Under the pieces are notes generated by a model, which ran no database searches, had not been told where the DNA came from, and worked only from the letters and a program-made list of their open reading frames with translations. Source: Tepidimonas taiwanensis (lineage in GTDB: Bacteria > Pseudomonadota > Gammaproteobacteria > Burkholderiales > Burkholderiaceae_C). Taken from it: a stretch of DNA of 64,000 nt. The stretch is from positions 1,798,001-1,862,000 of the forward strand of contig NZ_CP083911.1 in the NCBI RefSeq assembly GCF_020162115.1, in the 5' to 3' direction. Both the position numbers and the translations under genes were made by a program. Below are positions 52,708 through 60,947 of the stretch, one piece after another (the first letter of the stretch is position 1; each line of letters starts with the position of its first letter).

Positions 52708-55347
52708 TCAGACGCGCGCCGCCACCCAGTCGCGCACGCCCGCCAGCGCCTCGGGCAGCCGGGCCGCGTCGGTGCCTCCGGCCATCGCCATGTCGGGCTT
52801 GCCGCCGCCTTTGCCGCCGAGCGGCTGCGCCACGGCGTTGACCAGCTCGCCGGCCTTGAGGCCGCGCGCCACCAGATCGGCCGTCACCCCGGCGCACAAC
52901 TGGACCTTGCCGGCGTCCACGCTGGCGAGCACCACCACGGCGCTGCCCAGCTTGTCCTTGAGCTTGTCCGCCGTCTCGCGCAGCGTCTTGGCGTCGGCGC
53001 CGTCCAGCCGCGCGGCCAGCACTTTGATCCCCTGCACGTCCACCGCCTGCGCGGCCAGCTCGTCGCCCTGCGCCGAGGCGAGCTTGCCCTTGAGCGCGGC
53101 GACTTCCTTTTCCAGCGCGCGGATCTGCTCCTGCGCCTGGGCGATGCGCGGCACCAGCTCCGGCACCGGCGCCTTCAGCGCCGCCGCGGCATCGTGCACC
53201 TGCGCCTCCAGCGCCTGCAGATACGCCAGCGCCCCCTCGCCCGTGACGGCCTCCACGCGCCGGACCCCCGCCGCCACGCCGCCTTCGGCGACGATCTTGA
53301 ACAGCCCAATGTCGCCGGTGCGGCGCACGTGCGTGCCACCGCAGAGTTCGCGGCTGCTGCCGATATCCAGCACGCGCACCGTCTCGCCATACTTCTCGCC
53401 AAACAGCATCATCGCGCCGGCGGCCTTGGCCTCCTCCAGCGCCATCACGCGCGCCTGCGTGTCGGTGTTGGCCAGGATTTCGGCGTTGACGCGCGCCTCC
53501 ACCGCACGGATCTGCTCCGCCGTCAGCGGCGCGTTGTGCGCAAAGTCGAAGCGCGTGCGCTCCGGCGTCACCAGCGATCCCTTTTGCTGCACGTGCTCGC
53601 CCAGCACCTCGCGCAGCGCCTTGTGCATCAGGTGCGTGGCGGAGTGGTTGCGCATCGTCGCCACGCGGCGCGCACCGTCCACCTGCGCCGTCACGTGGTC
53701 ACCCACGGCAATGACGCCCTGCGCCACAACGCCGTGGTGCCCGTGCACCTGGGCCTTGATCTTCTGCGTGTCGAGCACCTCGAAGCGCGCCGAGCCGCTC
53801 ACGAGCACGCCGCTGTCGCCCACCTGACCGCCGCTCTCGGCATAAAACGGCGTCTCGCCCAGCACGACGATGCCGGACTGGCCGGCCTTCAGTTCCGCCA
53901 CCGGCGTGCCCTCGTGGTAGAGCGCCACCACCTTGGCCTGCGCCTGCAGATGCTCGTAACCGACGAAGCGGTTGTCCGGCCCGGCGTAATCGAGCACGCG
54001 GTCCATCTTGAACTTGCCGGCGGCGCGCGCCTGCTCGCGCTGCTGCTGCATCGCCGATTCGAACCCGGCCACGTCCACCGCCACGCCACGCTCGCGGCAG
54101 ACGTCGTTCGTCAGGTCCAGTGGAAAGCCGTAGGTGTCGTGCAGCTTGAACGCCACGTCGCCCGGCAGCGTCGTCTGGCCACCGGCCAGCGCCGCGTCCA
54201 GAATCGCCATGCCGTGCTCGAGCGTCTCGTAAAAGCGCTCCTCCTCCGCCCGCAGCACATCCATCACGCGCTGCGCGTTGGCCGCGAGGTGCGGGTACGC
54301 CTCGCCCATCTGCGCGACCAGATCCGGCACCAGCTTGTGGAAGAACGGGGCCTTGCGCCCGAGCTTGTAGCCGTGGCGGATCGCGCGGCGGATGATGCGC
54401 CGCTGCACGTAGCCGCGTCCTTCATTGCTGGGGATGACACCGTCGGCGACGAGGAACGCCGTGGCGCGGATGTGGTCGGCGATCACGCGCAGACTCGGGC
54501 TGTTCAGGTCCGTCGCCCCCGTCTCGCGCGCGGCGGCGCGGATCAGCGCCTGGAACAGGTCGATCTCGTAGTTGCTGTGCACGCCCTGCAGAATGGCGGC
54601 GATGCGCTCCAGCCCCATGCCCGTGTCCACGCACGGCGCCGGCAGCGGCCGCACCGAGCCGTCCGGCTGCATGTCGAACTGCATGAACACGTTGTTCCAG
54701 ATCTCGATGTAGCGGTCGCCGTCCGCATCCGGGCTGCCGGGCGGGCCGCCGGGCACCTCGGGCCCGTGGTCATAAAAGATTTCCGAGCACGGTCCGCACG
54801 GCCCCGTGTCGGCCATCATCCAGAAGTTGTCACTCTGGTACTTGCCGCCCTTGTTGTCGCCGATGCGCACCACGCGCTCGGGCGGCAGGCCGATCTCTTT
54901 GGTCCAGATGTCGTAGGCCTCGTCGTCCTCGTGATAGACGGTGGCCCACAGGCGGTCGGGCGGCAGCCGGAATACGTCGGTCAGCAGCTCCCACGCCCAC
55001 TTCAGCGACTCGCGCTTGAAGTAGTCGCCAAACGACCAGTTGCCCAGCATCTCGAAGAACGTGTGGTGCCGCGCGGTGTAGCCGACGTTTTCCAGGTCGT
55101 TGTGCTTGCCCCCGGCGCGCAGGCACGCCTGCACCGACGCCGCGCGCACGTACGGCCGCTTGTCGGTGCCCAGAAAGACGTCCTTGAACTGCACCATGCC
55201 CGAGTTGGTGAACATCAACGTCGGGTCGTTGGCGGGCACCAGCGGGCTGGACGGCACCACGGTGTGGCCGCGCTGGGCGAAGAAGTCCAAAAACGTGCGC
55301 CGGATGTCGGCCACGGAAAACATCGGTCGGTCGGCGGCTTGGCTCAT
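52708..55347 (-). CDS. alaS: Alanine-tRNA ligase
   Basis: 879-residue class II synthetase. Catalytic domain start VADIRRTFLDFFAQRGHTVVPSSPLVPANDPTLMFTNSGMVQFK, then the editing domain with the zinc site RNHSATHLMHKALREVLGEHVQQKGSLV and CGGTHVRRTGDIGLFKI, and a C-terminal C-Ala domain (about residue 750 on). Full length and standard. A stem GCGCCCC/GGGGCGC with a long loop lies in the 67 bp between its stop and the MNT gene and may end both transcripts. Confidence 0.98.
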   Translation of the reverse strand: MSQAADRPMFSVADIRRTFLDFFAQRGHTVVPSSPLVPANDPTLMFTNSGMVQFKDVFLGTDKRPYVRAASVQACLRAGGKHNDLENVGYTARHHTFFEMLGNWSFGDYFKRESLKWAWELLTDVFRLPPDRLWATVYHEDDEAYDIWTKEIGLPPERVVRIGDNKGGKYQSDNFWMMADTGPCGPCSEIFYDHGPEVPGGPPGSPDADGDRYIEIWNNVFMQFDMQPDGSVRPLPAPCVDTGMGLERIAAILQGVHSNYEIDLFQALIRAAARETGATDLNSPSLRVIADHIRATAFLVADGVIPSNEGRGYVQRRIIRRAIRHGYKLGRKAPFFHKLVPDLVAQMGEAYPHLAANAQRVMDVLRAEEERFYETLEHGMAILDAALAGGQTTLPGDVAFKLHDTYGFPLDLTNDVCRERGVAVDVAGFESAMQQQREQARAAGKFKMDRVLDYAGPDNRFVGYEHLQAQAKVVALYHEGTPVAELKAGQSGIVVLGETPFYAESGGQVGDSGVLVSGSARFEVLDTQKIKAQVHGHHGVVAQGVIAVGDHVTAQVDGARRVATMRNHSATHLMHKALREVLGEHVQQKGSLVTPERTRFDFAHNAPLTAEQIRAVEARVNAEILANTDTQARVMALEEAKAAGAMMLFGEKYGETVRVLDIGSSRELCGGTHVRRTGDIGLFKIVAEGGVAAGVRRVEAVTGEGALAYLQALEAQVHDAAAALKAPVPELVPRIAQAQEQIRALEKEVAALKGKLASAQGDELAAQAVDVQGIKVLAARLDGADAKTLRETADKLKDKLGSAVVVLASVDAGKVQLCAGVTADLVARGLKAGELVNAVAQPLGGKGGGKPDMAMAGGTDAARLPEALAGVRDWVAARV

Positions 55348-55379
55348 GTCGTTCGAATGCGTTGGGGTAACCCTTCATT

Positions 55380-56450
55380 TTACGGGGGCCAGCCCACGGC
55401 CAGCGCCTGCGTCAGCGCGGCCGCGGGCTGCGGCCGGCACAGCGGCGCAGCCTGACCGGCCCACAGCGGCGTCCAGTCATCGCGCCCGGCCGCCTCGGCG
55501 TGCGCGCGCAACGGCGCGATCCCGTGCGCCGCCAGCGGGAACGCCGGTGCGTCCGCGCACCACCCCAGCGGCCCAGTGGCGAGCGCGCGCATCGCGTGGT
55601 TGACGATGCCGCGCGCCGGCCGCCCCGTGAACACGTTGGTCAGCGCCGTGTGCGCTGCGGCGGGACTTTGCAACGCCGCCCGGTGCAGCGGGTGCGGGGT
55701 CGCCTCCGGGCACAACAGGTAGGCCGTCCCCACCTGCACCGCGGCCGCCCCCAGCGCGCGCGCCGCGGCCACGCCGCGCGCATCCGCGATCCCGCCGGCG
55801 GCGATCACCGGCACGCGCACCGCCCGCACGACCTGGGGCAGCAGAGCCATCGTCCCCACCTGCGTGCTCAGGTCGTCGCTGAGGAACATGCCGCGGTGTC
55901 CGCCCGCCTCAAGCCCCTGGGCGATGATGGCGTCCGCCCCGTGCCGCTCCAGCCAGCGCGCCTCCTCCACCGTCGTGGCGGACGACAGGACCACCGCGCC
56001 CCACGACTTGACGAACGCGAGCAGCTCCGGCGCCGGCAGCCCGAAATGAAAACTCACCACCGGCGGCCGAAACGCCGCCACCAGCTCGGCGACCGCCGCG
56101 TCGAACGGGGCGCGCGCCGCCACTGCCGGCCCGTCGGGCGGGGTCAGGCCTGCGTCGTGGTAGTGCGGCGCCAGCCGCGCCATCCACGCCGCCTCACGCG
56201 CCGCCTCACGCGCCGGGTCGTGCGCCGGCGGCGTGTGACAGAAAAAATTCACCGCGTACGGCCCCTGGGCCGCAGCGCGCAGCCGCTCCAGCTCAGCCCG
56301 CAAGGCCGGCGCCGACAGCGTCGCCGCCGGCAGCGACCCCAGCCCACCCGCCGCGGTGACGGCCAGCGCGAGCGCGCTGTCCTGCGCCCCCGCCATCGGC
56401 GCCTGGATGATGGGCAGGCGCAACCCCAACCGCTGGAACCATGCGTTCAT
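55380..56450 (-). CDS. Nitronate monooxygenase family protein
   Basis: 356 residues, FMN-dependent TIM barrel of the 2-nitropropane dioxygenase-like family. N-terminal LPIIQAPMAGAQDSALALAVTAAGGLGSLPAA, then a central segment ADAIIAQGLEAGGHRGMFLSDD with the conserved GxEAGGHRG, and VIAAGGIADARGVAAARALGAAAVQVGTAYLLCPEA. Oxidises alkyl nitronates; some members have other substrates. Divergent from folA across 61 bp. The ATG at 56450 begins at the usual MNAW-like N-terminus. Confidence 0.92.
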   Translation of the reverse strand: MNAWFQRLGLRLPIIQAPMAGAQDSALALAVTAAGGLGSLPAATLSAPALRAELERLRAAAQGPYAVNFFCHTPPAHDPAREAAREAAWMARLAPHYHDAGLTPPDGPAVAARAPFDAAVAELVAAFRPPVVSFHFGLPAPELLAFVKSWGAVVLSSATTVEEARWLERHGADAIIAQGLEAGGHRGMFLSDDLSTQVGTMALLPQVVRAVRVPVIAAGGIADARGVAAARALGAAAVQVGTAYLLCPEATPHPLHRAALQSPAAAHTALTNVFTGRPARGIVNHAMRALATGPLGWCADAPAFPLAAHGIAPLRAHAEAAGRDDWTPLWAGQAAPLCRPQPAAALTQALAVGWPP

Positions 56451-56511
56451 GCCGCCATTGTCGGGCACGGGGCCCCCACCGGGGGAACGCTGCGGTATGC
56501 TGCGCGCCGCC

Positions 56512-57078
56512 ATGCGACTCAACCTGATCTTCGCCCGCGCCGCCAATGGTGTCATCGGCTGCACCCGCGACGGGGTGCCTGCTCTGCCCTGGCACCTGCC
56601 GGAAGACCTGGCGCATTTCCGCCGCCTCACGCACGGCTGTCCGGTCATCATGGGCCGCACCACGTGGGCGTCGCTGCCGCCGCGCTTTCGGCCACTGCCC
56701 GGGCGGGTCAATCTGGTGCTGACGCGCGACCCGGCCACGGCTGCAGCGCTGCGCGACGCGGGCGCGGTGCCGGCGGGCAGCCTGGACGAGGCACTCGCCC
56801 ACTGCCGCGCGCTGCGCGGCGCGGACGGCCAGCCGCCCGCAGAGGTCTGGGTCATCGGCGGCGCGCAGGTGTATGCACAGGCCGAGCCACTCGCGCAGCG
56901 CGCCGTCGTCACGGAAATCGGCCGCGCCTTCGACGGCGACGCGCACGCCCCGGTGCTGGGGCCTAACTGGCGTGAAACCGCGCGCGAGCCCCACGTCAGC
57001 GCCAACGGCCTGCCGTTCGCCTTCGTGACCTACGAGCGCGCGAGCCGCTCCAGCCAGACCTGCATCAACGACCGGTAA
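56512..57078 (+). CDS. folA: Dihydrofolate reductase, with a C-terminal extension read through an MNT-HEPN module
   Basis: 188 residues. DHFR motifs: LNLIFARAANGVIG at the N-terminus, LPWHLPEDLAHFRRLT, GCPVIMGRTTWASLP, then EVWVIGGAQVYAQAEPLA, and a final LPFAFVTYER. Reduces dihydrofolate to tetrahydrofolate, linked by pathway to glyA. Family members normally end around FVTYER; here another 14 residues follow (ASRSSQTCINDR and neighbours), encoded on the strand opposite the HEPN gene. It overlaps that gene by 49 nt. An ATG at 56497 would add five residues. Confidence 0.93.
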   Translation: MRLNLIFARAANGVIGCTRDGVPALPWHLPEDLAHFRRLTHGCPVIMGRTTWASLPPRFRPLPGRVNLVLTRDPATAAALRDAGAVPAGSLDEALAHCRALRGADGQPPAEVWVIGGAQVYAQAEPLAQRAVVTEIGRAFDGDAHAPVLGPNWRETAREPHVSANGLPFAFVTYERASRSSQTCINDR

Positions 57079-57419
57079 CGCGGCAGCGCCGCAAAAATCT
57101 CGTCAGCCAGCGCCTCGTCGTACGTGTGCGCGGTGAGGTTGCGGTGATCGACCATCGCCAGGGCCAGCCGCGCCTCCTCCTCGTCGAGCAGGCCGTTTTC
57201 CAGCGATGCGCGGATGATGGGCTTGGGCGACGCCAGCTCGACTCCGAAGCGGTCGCGAAGCACGGCCTGCGCCGCTTTCCAGATCGCCTCGAAGGTGTAT
57301 TCGAACCGCTGGATCGACGCGTCGCGAATGATCGGCGAGGGCGGCTCCTGCGCCAACGCCTGCAGCGACACCAAAGCACGCCGCGCGACGTCCAGACGCC
57401 GGGTCAGCCGATCTTCCAC
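57030..57419 (-). CDS. HEPN-domain protein, nucleotidyltransferase substrate-binding type (second copy)
   Basis: About 129 residues of the same family as the gene at 51916: a FEYTFEAIWKAAQAVLRD segment (residues ~39-56) and RX4HXY as R93-NLTA-H98-T-Y100 in VDHRNLTAHTYDEAL. Its start is a GTG at 57419 (VEDRLTRR), inside the upstream MNT gene, which ends at 57404. No good Shine-Dalgarno is at proper distance, so the start is tentative. Order is MNT first, then HEPN, the reverse of the 51.9 kb pair. Its 3' end overlaps folA by 49 nt in antisense. Confidence 0.8.
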   Translation of the reverse strand: MEDRLTRRLDVARRALVSLQALAQEPPSPIIRDASIQRFEYTFEAIWKAAQAVLRDRFGVELASPKPIIRASLENGLLDEEEARLALAMVDHRNLTAHTYDEALADEIFAALPRYRSLMQVWLERLARS

Positions 57420-57730
57420 GCCTCCCCCTCGGTGTCGATCGCACGGCGCAGCGGCTCGGAGGCCGACCGGTAATCGACCACATCCACCCGGAAAGGAATG
57501 GGCGACTCCTCCAGCGCCTCGCGCACGCGCGCCAGCGCATCCCGCGGCAGCGGCTGCGGCGCCACCAGCGCCACGTCGATGTCCGATCCCCGGCGGGCAT
57601 CGCCCCGCGCCCGGGAACCAAACAGCCACACTTCCGCCCCGTGGCGCTGCACCAGCGGCAGCAAAATCCGCCGCAGCGCCTCCCGATCCCGGGGGTCGAG
57701 TCGCGTCCATGCATCGGCTGGTCGGGTCAT
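57404..57730 (-). CDS. MNT-domain nucleotidyltransferase, partner of second HEPN protein
   Basis: 108 residues with EVWLFGSRARGDARRGSDIDVALV (G38-S39, D50-x-D52) and the distal acidic segment FRVDVVDY. Canonical MNT fold. It overlaps the HEPN gene by 16 nt. Located between the CbiM-like permease gene (upstream, about 55 bp) and folA. Confidence 0.87.
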   Translation of the reverse strand: MTRPADAWTRLDPRDREALRRILLPLVQRHGAEVWLFGSRARGDARRGSDIDVALVAPQPLPRDALARVREALEESPIPFRVDVVDYRSASEPLRRAIDTEGEAWKIG

Positions 57731-57785
57731 GCGGCCATTGTAGGCAAGCCATCCACGCCGTGCGACACCCGCGGGCGGGTGCGGC

Positions 57786-58403
57786 TCACCGCGCAGGCGG
57801 GCGCAGATAGCGCTCGTCGGACCACGTGGCCAGCCACTGCGGCGCAAAGGCGACGAATACCGCGGCGAACAAGCCGGTCAGGAACGCATCCCCCCACGCC
57901 ATCAGCCAGCGCGCCACCAGCGCCTCGTGCAGCGTGACGCCGCCCATCAGGTGGTGGATGCCCTCGTACAGCGCGCCGGAGGCGAACAGCGCTACCGCCG
58001 TGCCCAGGAACCCGCGACCCAGCGTGTAGATGAACACGTTGGGCGGCAGCCAGCGCCGCAGCGCCGCGCCGATCGCCAGCGCCAGCGTCGCCGGCACCAG
58101 GCCCACCCACACCCATTGCGACAGCACGGCCTCGGCGGACGTGCCCCCGATCGCCCACACCGCCAGCGCCACCAGCGCCAGCACCGGCACTGCCAGCGGC
58201 CAGCCCAGCATCAGCACCAGCAGGCTCGCGCCGGAGAACTGCACCGCCATGCCGGCCGGCAGTTTTTGCGGCAGCAGCCAAAACCACGGCAGCAGCACCA
58301 AGGCCGCCAGCGCCGGCCCGAGCAGCGGCCCGCGCAGCAGCCGCCACGGCCGCACGACCAAAGCGGCCGCCAGCGCCACGGCGCTCAGCATGATTTCCAG
58401 CAT
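57786..58403 (-). CDS. CbiM-like energy-coupling factor transporter permease (COG3235-type)
   Basis: About 205 residues with six or seven hydrophobic helices. PPNVFIYTLGRGFLGTAVALFASG (residues ~118-140) and ALYEGIHHLMGG are the recognisable COG3235/CbiM-like segments. CbiM proteins are S-components for cobalt or nickel uptake, but this subgroup lacks proven substrate data, and no cbiNQO or ATPase genes are adjacent. The ATG at 58403 is used; a GTG at 58409 is the alternative. Start not backed by a clear Shine-Dalgarno. Confidence 0.72.
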   Translation of the reverse strand: MLEIMLSAVALAAALVVRPWRLLRGPLLGPALAALVLLPWFWLLPQKLPAGMAVQFSGASLLVLMLGWPLAVPVLALVALAVWAIGGTSAEAVLSQWVWVGLVPATLALAIGAALRRWLPPNVFIYTLGRGFLGTAVALFASGALYEGIHHLMGGVTLHEALVARWLMAWGDAFLTGLFAAVFVAFAPQWLATWSDERYLRPPAR

Positions 58404-58495
58404 CCACACAGTGCCGCGATGCTACGCCGACCCGCGCCGGTGGCGCTTGCGCTGGATCAATCGCCCCTGTGCCGACCCGCACAGGAGCTGCGGCG

Positions 58496-59860
58496 TCACA
58501 TCCCGAGCAGTCCGGGCAGGCCCTTCATGCCGCCCAGCCGCCGCATCATCTTCATCAGGCCGCCGCCCTTCATCTTCTTCATCATCGCCTGCATCTGCTC
58601 GAACTCCTTGAGCAGGCGGTTGACCTCCTGCACCTGCACGCCCGCACCGGCGGCGATGCGGCGCTTGCGGCTGGCCTTGATGATCTCCGGGTGGCGGCGC
58701 TCCTGCGGCGTCATCGCGCAGATGATGCCTTCCTTACGGCGAATGTCCTTCTCGGCGCGCTGCAGGTCGGCCTCGCCCGCCTTGGCGGCCAGTTGCGTCG
58801 GCAGCTTGTCCAGCAGGGTGCTCAAGCCCCCCATCTTCTTCATCTGGCGGATCTGCTCGAGAAAATCCTCCAGGTCGAAGCCACCGCTCTTGACCTTGGC
58901 CGCGAGCTTCTGCGCCTGCTGCAGGTCGACGCCGGCCGTGACCTGCTCCACCAGCGCGACGATGTCGCCCATGCCCAGCACGCGCCCCGCGTGCCGTTCG
59001 GTGTCGAACAGTTCCAGCCCGTCGATCTTTTCGCTCACGCCCGCGAACTTGATCGGCGCACCGGTGACCGCGCGCACCGACAGCGCCGCGCCGCCGCGCG
59101 AGTCACCGTCCAGCTTGGTCAGTACGATGCCCGTCAGCGGCAGCGCCTCGGCAAAGGCCTTGGCCGTGTTGACCGCGTCCTGGCCCTGCATCGCGTCGAC
59201 GACGAACAGCGTCTCGACCGGCTTGAGCTCGGCGTGCAGCGCCTGGATCTCGCGCATCATCGCCTCGTCGATCGCGAGCCGCCCGGCCGTGTCGACGATC
59301 AGCACGTCGAAGTAGCGCTTACGCGCGTAATCCAGCGCCGCGCGCGCGATGTCGAGCGGCCGCTGATCCGGCGTGCTCGGGAACCACTCTGCCCCCGCCT
59401 GGCGCGTGACGGTCTTGAGCTGCTCGATCGCGGCGGGCCGGTACACGTCGCCGCTGACGGTGAGCACCTTCTTCTTGCGCCGCTCGATCAGCCACTTGGC
59501 CAGCTTGGCCGTGGTCGTCGTCTTGCCCGCGCCCTGCAGGCCCGCCATCAGGATCACCGCCGGCGGCTGCGTCGCGAGGTTCACGTCGGCCACGCCCTCG
59601 CCCATCGTCGCGGCGAGCTCGCGGTGGATGATGCCCACCAGCGCTTGGCCCGGCGTGAGCGACCCGACGACCTCCTGCCCCAGCGCCTTTTCCTTGACGC
59701 GGGCGATGAAGTCGCGCACCACCGGCAGCGCCACGTCGGCTTCGAGCAGCGCCATGCGCACCTCGCGCAGCATGTCCTGCACGTTGCCTTCGGTGATGCG
59801 GGCCTGGCCGCGGATTTCTTTGACCAGGCGCGACAGTTTTTCGGTCAGGGCAGAGGCCAT
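58496..59860 (-). CDS. ffh: Signal recognition particle protein Ffh
   Basis: 454 residues. N-domain, then the SRP GTPase (G1 loop GLQGAGKTTTTAKLA near residue 103, DTAGRLA motif, KLDGDSRGGAAL) and the methionine-rich M domain at the C-terminus (MKKMGGLSTLL, then repeated MQAMMKKMKGGGLMKMMRRLGGM). Binds 4.5S RNA and signal sequences. Standard length. Divergent from the ccsA-like gene, 31 bp away. Confidence 0.97.
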   Translation of the reverse strand: MASALTEKLSRLVKEIRGQARITEGNVQDMLREVRMALLEADVALPVVRDFIARVKEKALGQEVVGSLTPGQALVGIIHRELAATMGEGVADVNLATQPPAVILMAGLQGAGKTTTTAKLAKWLIERRKKKVLTVSGDVYRPAAIEQLKTVTRQAGAEWFPSTPDQRPLDIARAALDYARKRYFDVLIVDTAGRLAIDEAMMREIQALHAELKPVETLFVVDAMQGQDAVNTAKAFAEALPLTGIVLTKLDGDSRGGAALSVRAVTGAPIKFAGVSEKIDGLELFDTERHAGRVLGMGDIVALVEQVTAGVDLQQAQKLAAKVKSGGFDLEDFLEQIRQMKKMGGLSTLLDKLPTQLAAKAGEADLQRAEKDIRRKEGIICAMTPQERRHPEIIKASRKRRIAAGAGVQVQEVNRLLKEFEQMQAMMKKMKGGGLMKMMRRLGGMKGLPGLLGM

Positions 59861-59891
59861 CGGGGGGCTGAGCCTTCGTTACACTAAGCGG

Positions 59892-60686
59892 ATGATTGTA
59901 CCGGCGAGCCCTTGGTGGATGGTCGCGCCCGCGCTGGCCGCAGCGGCGGGCTACGCGGGCCTGGCAGCGGCCGGCGCACGGCTGCGGCGCTCCGCGACGA
60001 CCGCATTGACGCTGGCCACCGTCGTGCTGCACGGGCTGGCGCTGGTCGCGTCGTTTTCCGCGTCGCCGGTGCGCTTTGGCTTCGCGCCCACGCTGTCGGT
60101 CACGGCGTGGCTGGTGCTCGCCGTCTACGCGCTGGAGACGCGCCTGTACCCCGCGCTCGCGACGCGCTGGACGCTCGCGGGGCTGGGTGTGCCCGCGGTG
60201 CTGCTGGCGCTCTTTTTTCCGGGAACGGCCTACCCCGCGCTGGCCAGCCCCTGGCTGCCGCTGCACTGGGCGCTGGGTTTTGCCTCCTATGGGCTGCTGG
60301 GGGTGGCGGTCGCGCACGCGTGGATGATGCAGCGCACCGAGCAGACCATCCGCCGCGGCGGCACCGCCCCCGCGCTGCCGCTGCTGACGCTGGAGCGGTT
60401 GACGTTTCGCTTCGTCTGGGGGGCGTTTGCGCTGCTGACGCTGACGCTGCTGGCGGGGTGGTATTTCACCGAGCTGCTGCGGCCCGCGGCTGGCTGGATC
60501 ACGCACAAAACGGTCTTCACCGCGCTGTCGTGGGTGGTGCTCGCGGTGCTACTGTGGGGCCGCTGGCGCTGGGGCTGGCGCGGGCGGCTCGCGGTGCGCA
60601 TGCTCTATGCAGCCGGCGGCCTGCTGCTGCTGGGTTACGTGGGCTCGCACTTCGTGCTCGAGGTCATCCTGCGCCGCGGCGTCTGA
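59892..60686 (+). CDS. CcsA/YpjD-like cytochrome c biogenesis membrane protein
   Basis: 264 residues, about eight hydrophobic helices. PLHWALGFASYGLLGVAVAHAWMM and KTVFTALSWVVLAVLLWGRWRWGWRGR show the CcsA/ResC WGxWxxG-like heme-handling motif and conserved His residues. Genes of this kind always lie between ffh and pilS in related betaproteobacteria. Likely role is heme delivery or an accessory function in cytochrome c maturation, but the subgroup is uncharacterised. Next gene 12 bp downstream. Confidence 0.82.
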   Translation: MIVPASPWWMVAPALAAAAGYAGLAAAGARLRRSATTALTLATVVLHGLALVASFSASPVRFGFAPTLSVTAWLVLAVYALETRLYPALATRWTLAGLGVPAVLLALFFPGTAYPALASPWLPLHWALGFASYGLLGVAVAHAWMMQRTEQTIRRGGTAPALPLLTLERLTFRFVWGAFALLTLTLLAGWYFTELLRPAAGWITHKTVFTALSWVVLAVLLWGRWRWGWRGRLAVRMLYAAGGLLLLGYVGSHFVLEVILRRGV

Positions 60687-60698
60687 GGGTTCTCCGCG

Positions 60699-60947
60699 AT
60701 GGTCAAGTGGCTGCTCGTCATCGCCGTCGTCGTACTGGGCTACCTCTGGTGGCGCCAGCAGCGGCTGGAGAAACGCCGCGCGCAGCGCCCCCGCCCGGCC
60801 CCGCCGCCTGGCCCGGCCCAGGCGGCGGCGCCGGCCCCGATGGTCCGCTGCCGCCACTGCGGCGTGCACCTGCCCGCGGCCGACGCGGTGCGCGGCGCGC
60901 TTGGGCCCTACTGCAGCGATGAACACCGCCGCCTCGCCGAAGGCTGA
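60699..60947 (+). CDS. PP0621 family protein with C-terminal zinc-ribbon-like motif
   Basis: 82 residues. One membrane helix (VKWLLVIAVVVLGYLWW, residues 2-18), a Pro/Arg/Ala-rich linker, and a C-terminal motif MVRCRHCGVHLPAADAV-(n)-YCSDEH (Cys51, Cys54, Cys72 and a His) likely to bind zinc. Matches the PP0621 family near pilS. Function unknown. Overlaps the pilS start by 29 nt. Confidence 0.85.
   Translation: MVKWLLVIAVVVLGYLWWRQQRLEKRRAQRPRPAPPPGPAQAAAPAPMVRCRHCGVHLPAADAVRGALGPYCSDEHRRLAEG

Noticed and set aside
52339..55455. Plus-strand open frame of about 1000 codons opposite alaS
   Set aside because: Antisense shadow of alaS; no domain is visible and the minus-strand protein has all AlaRS motifs.
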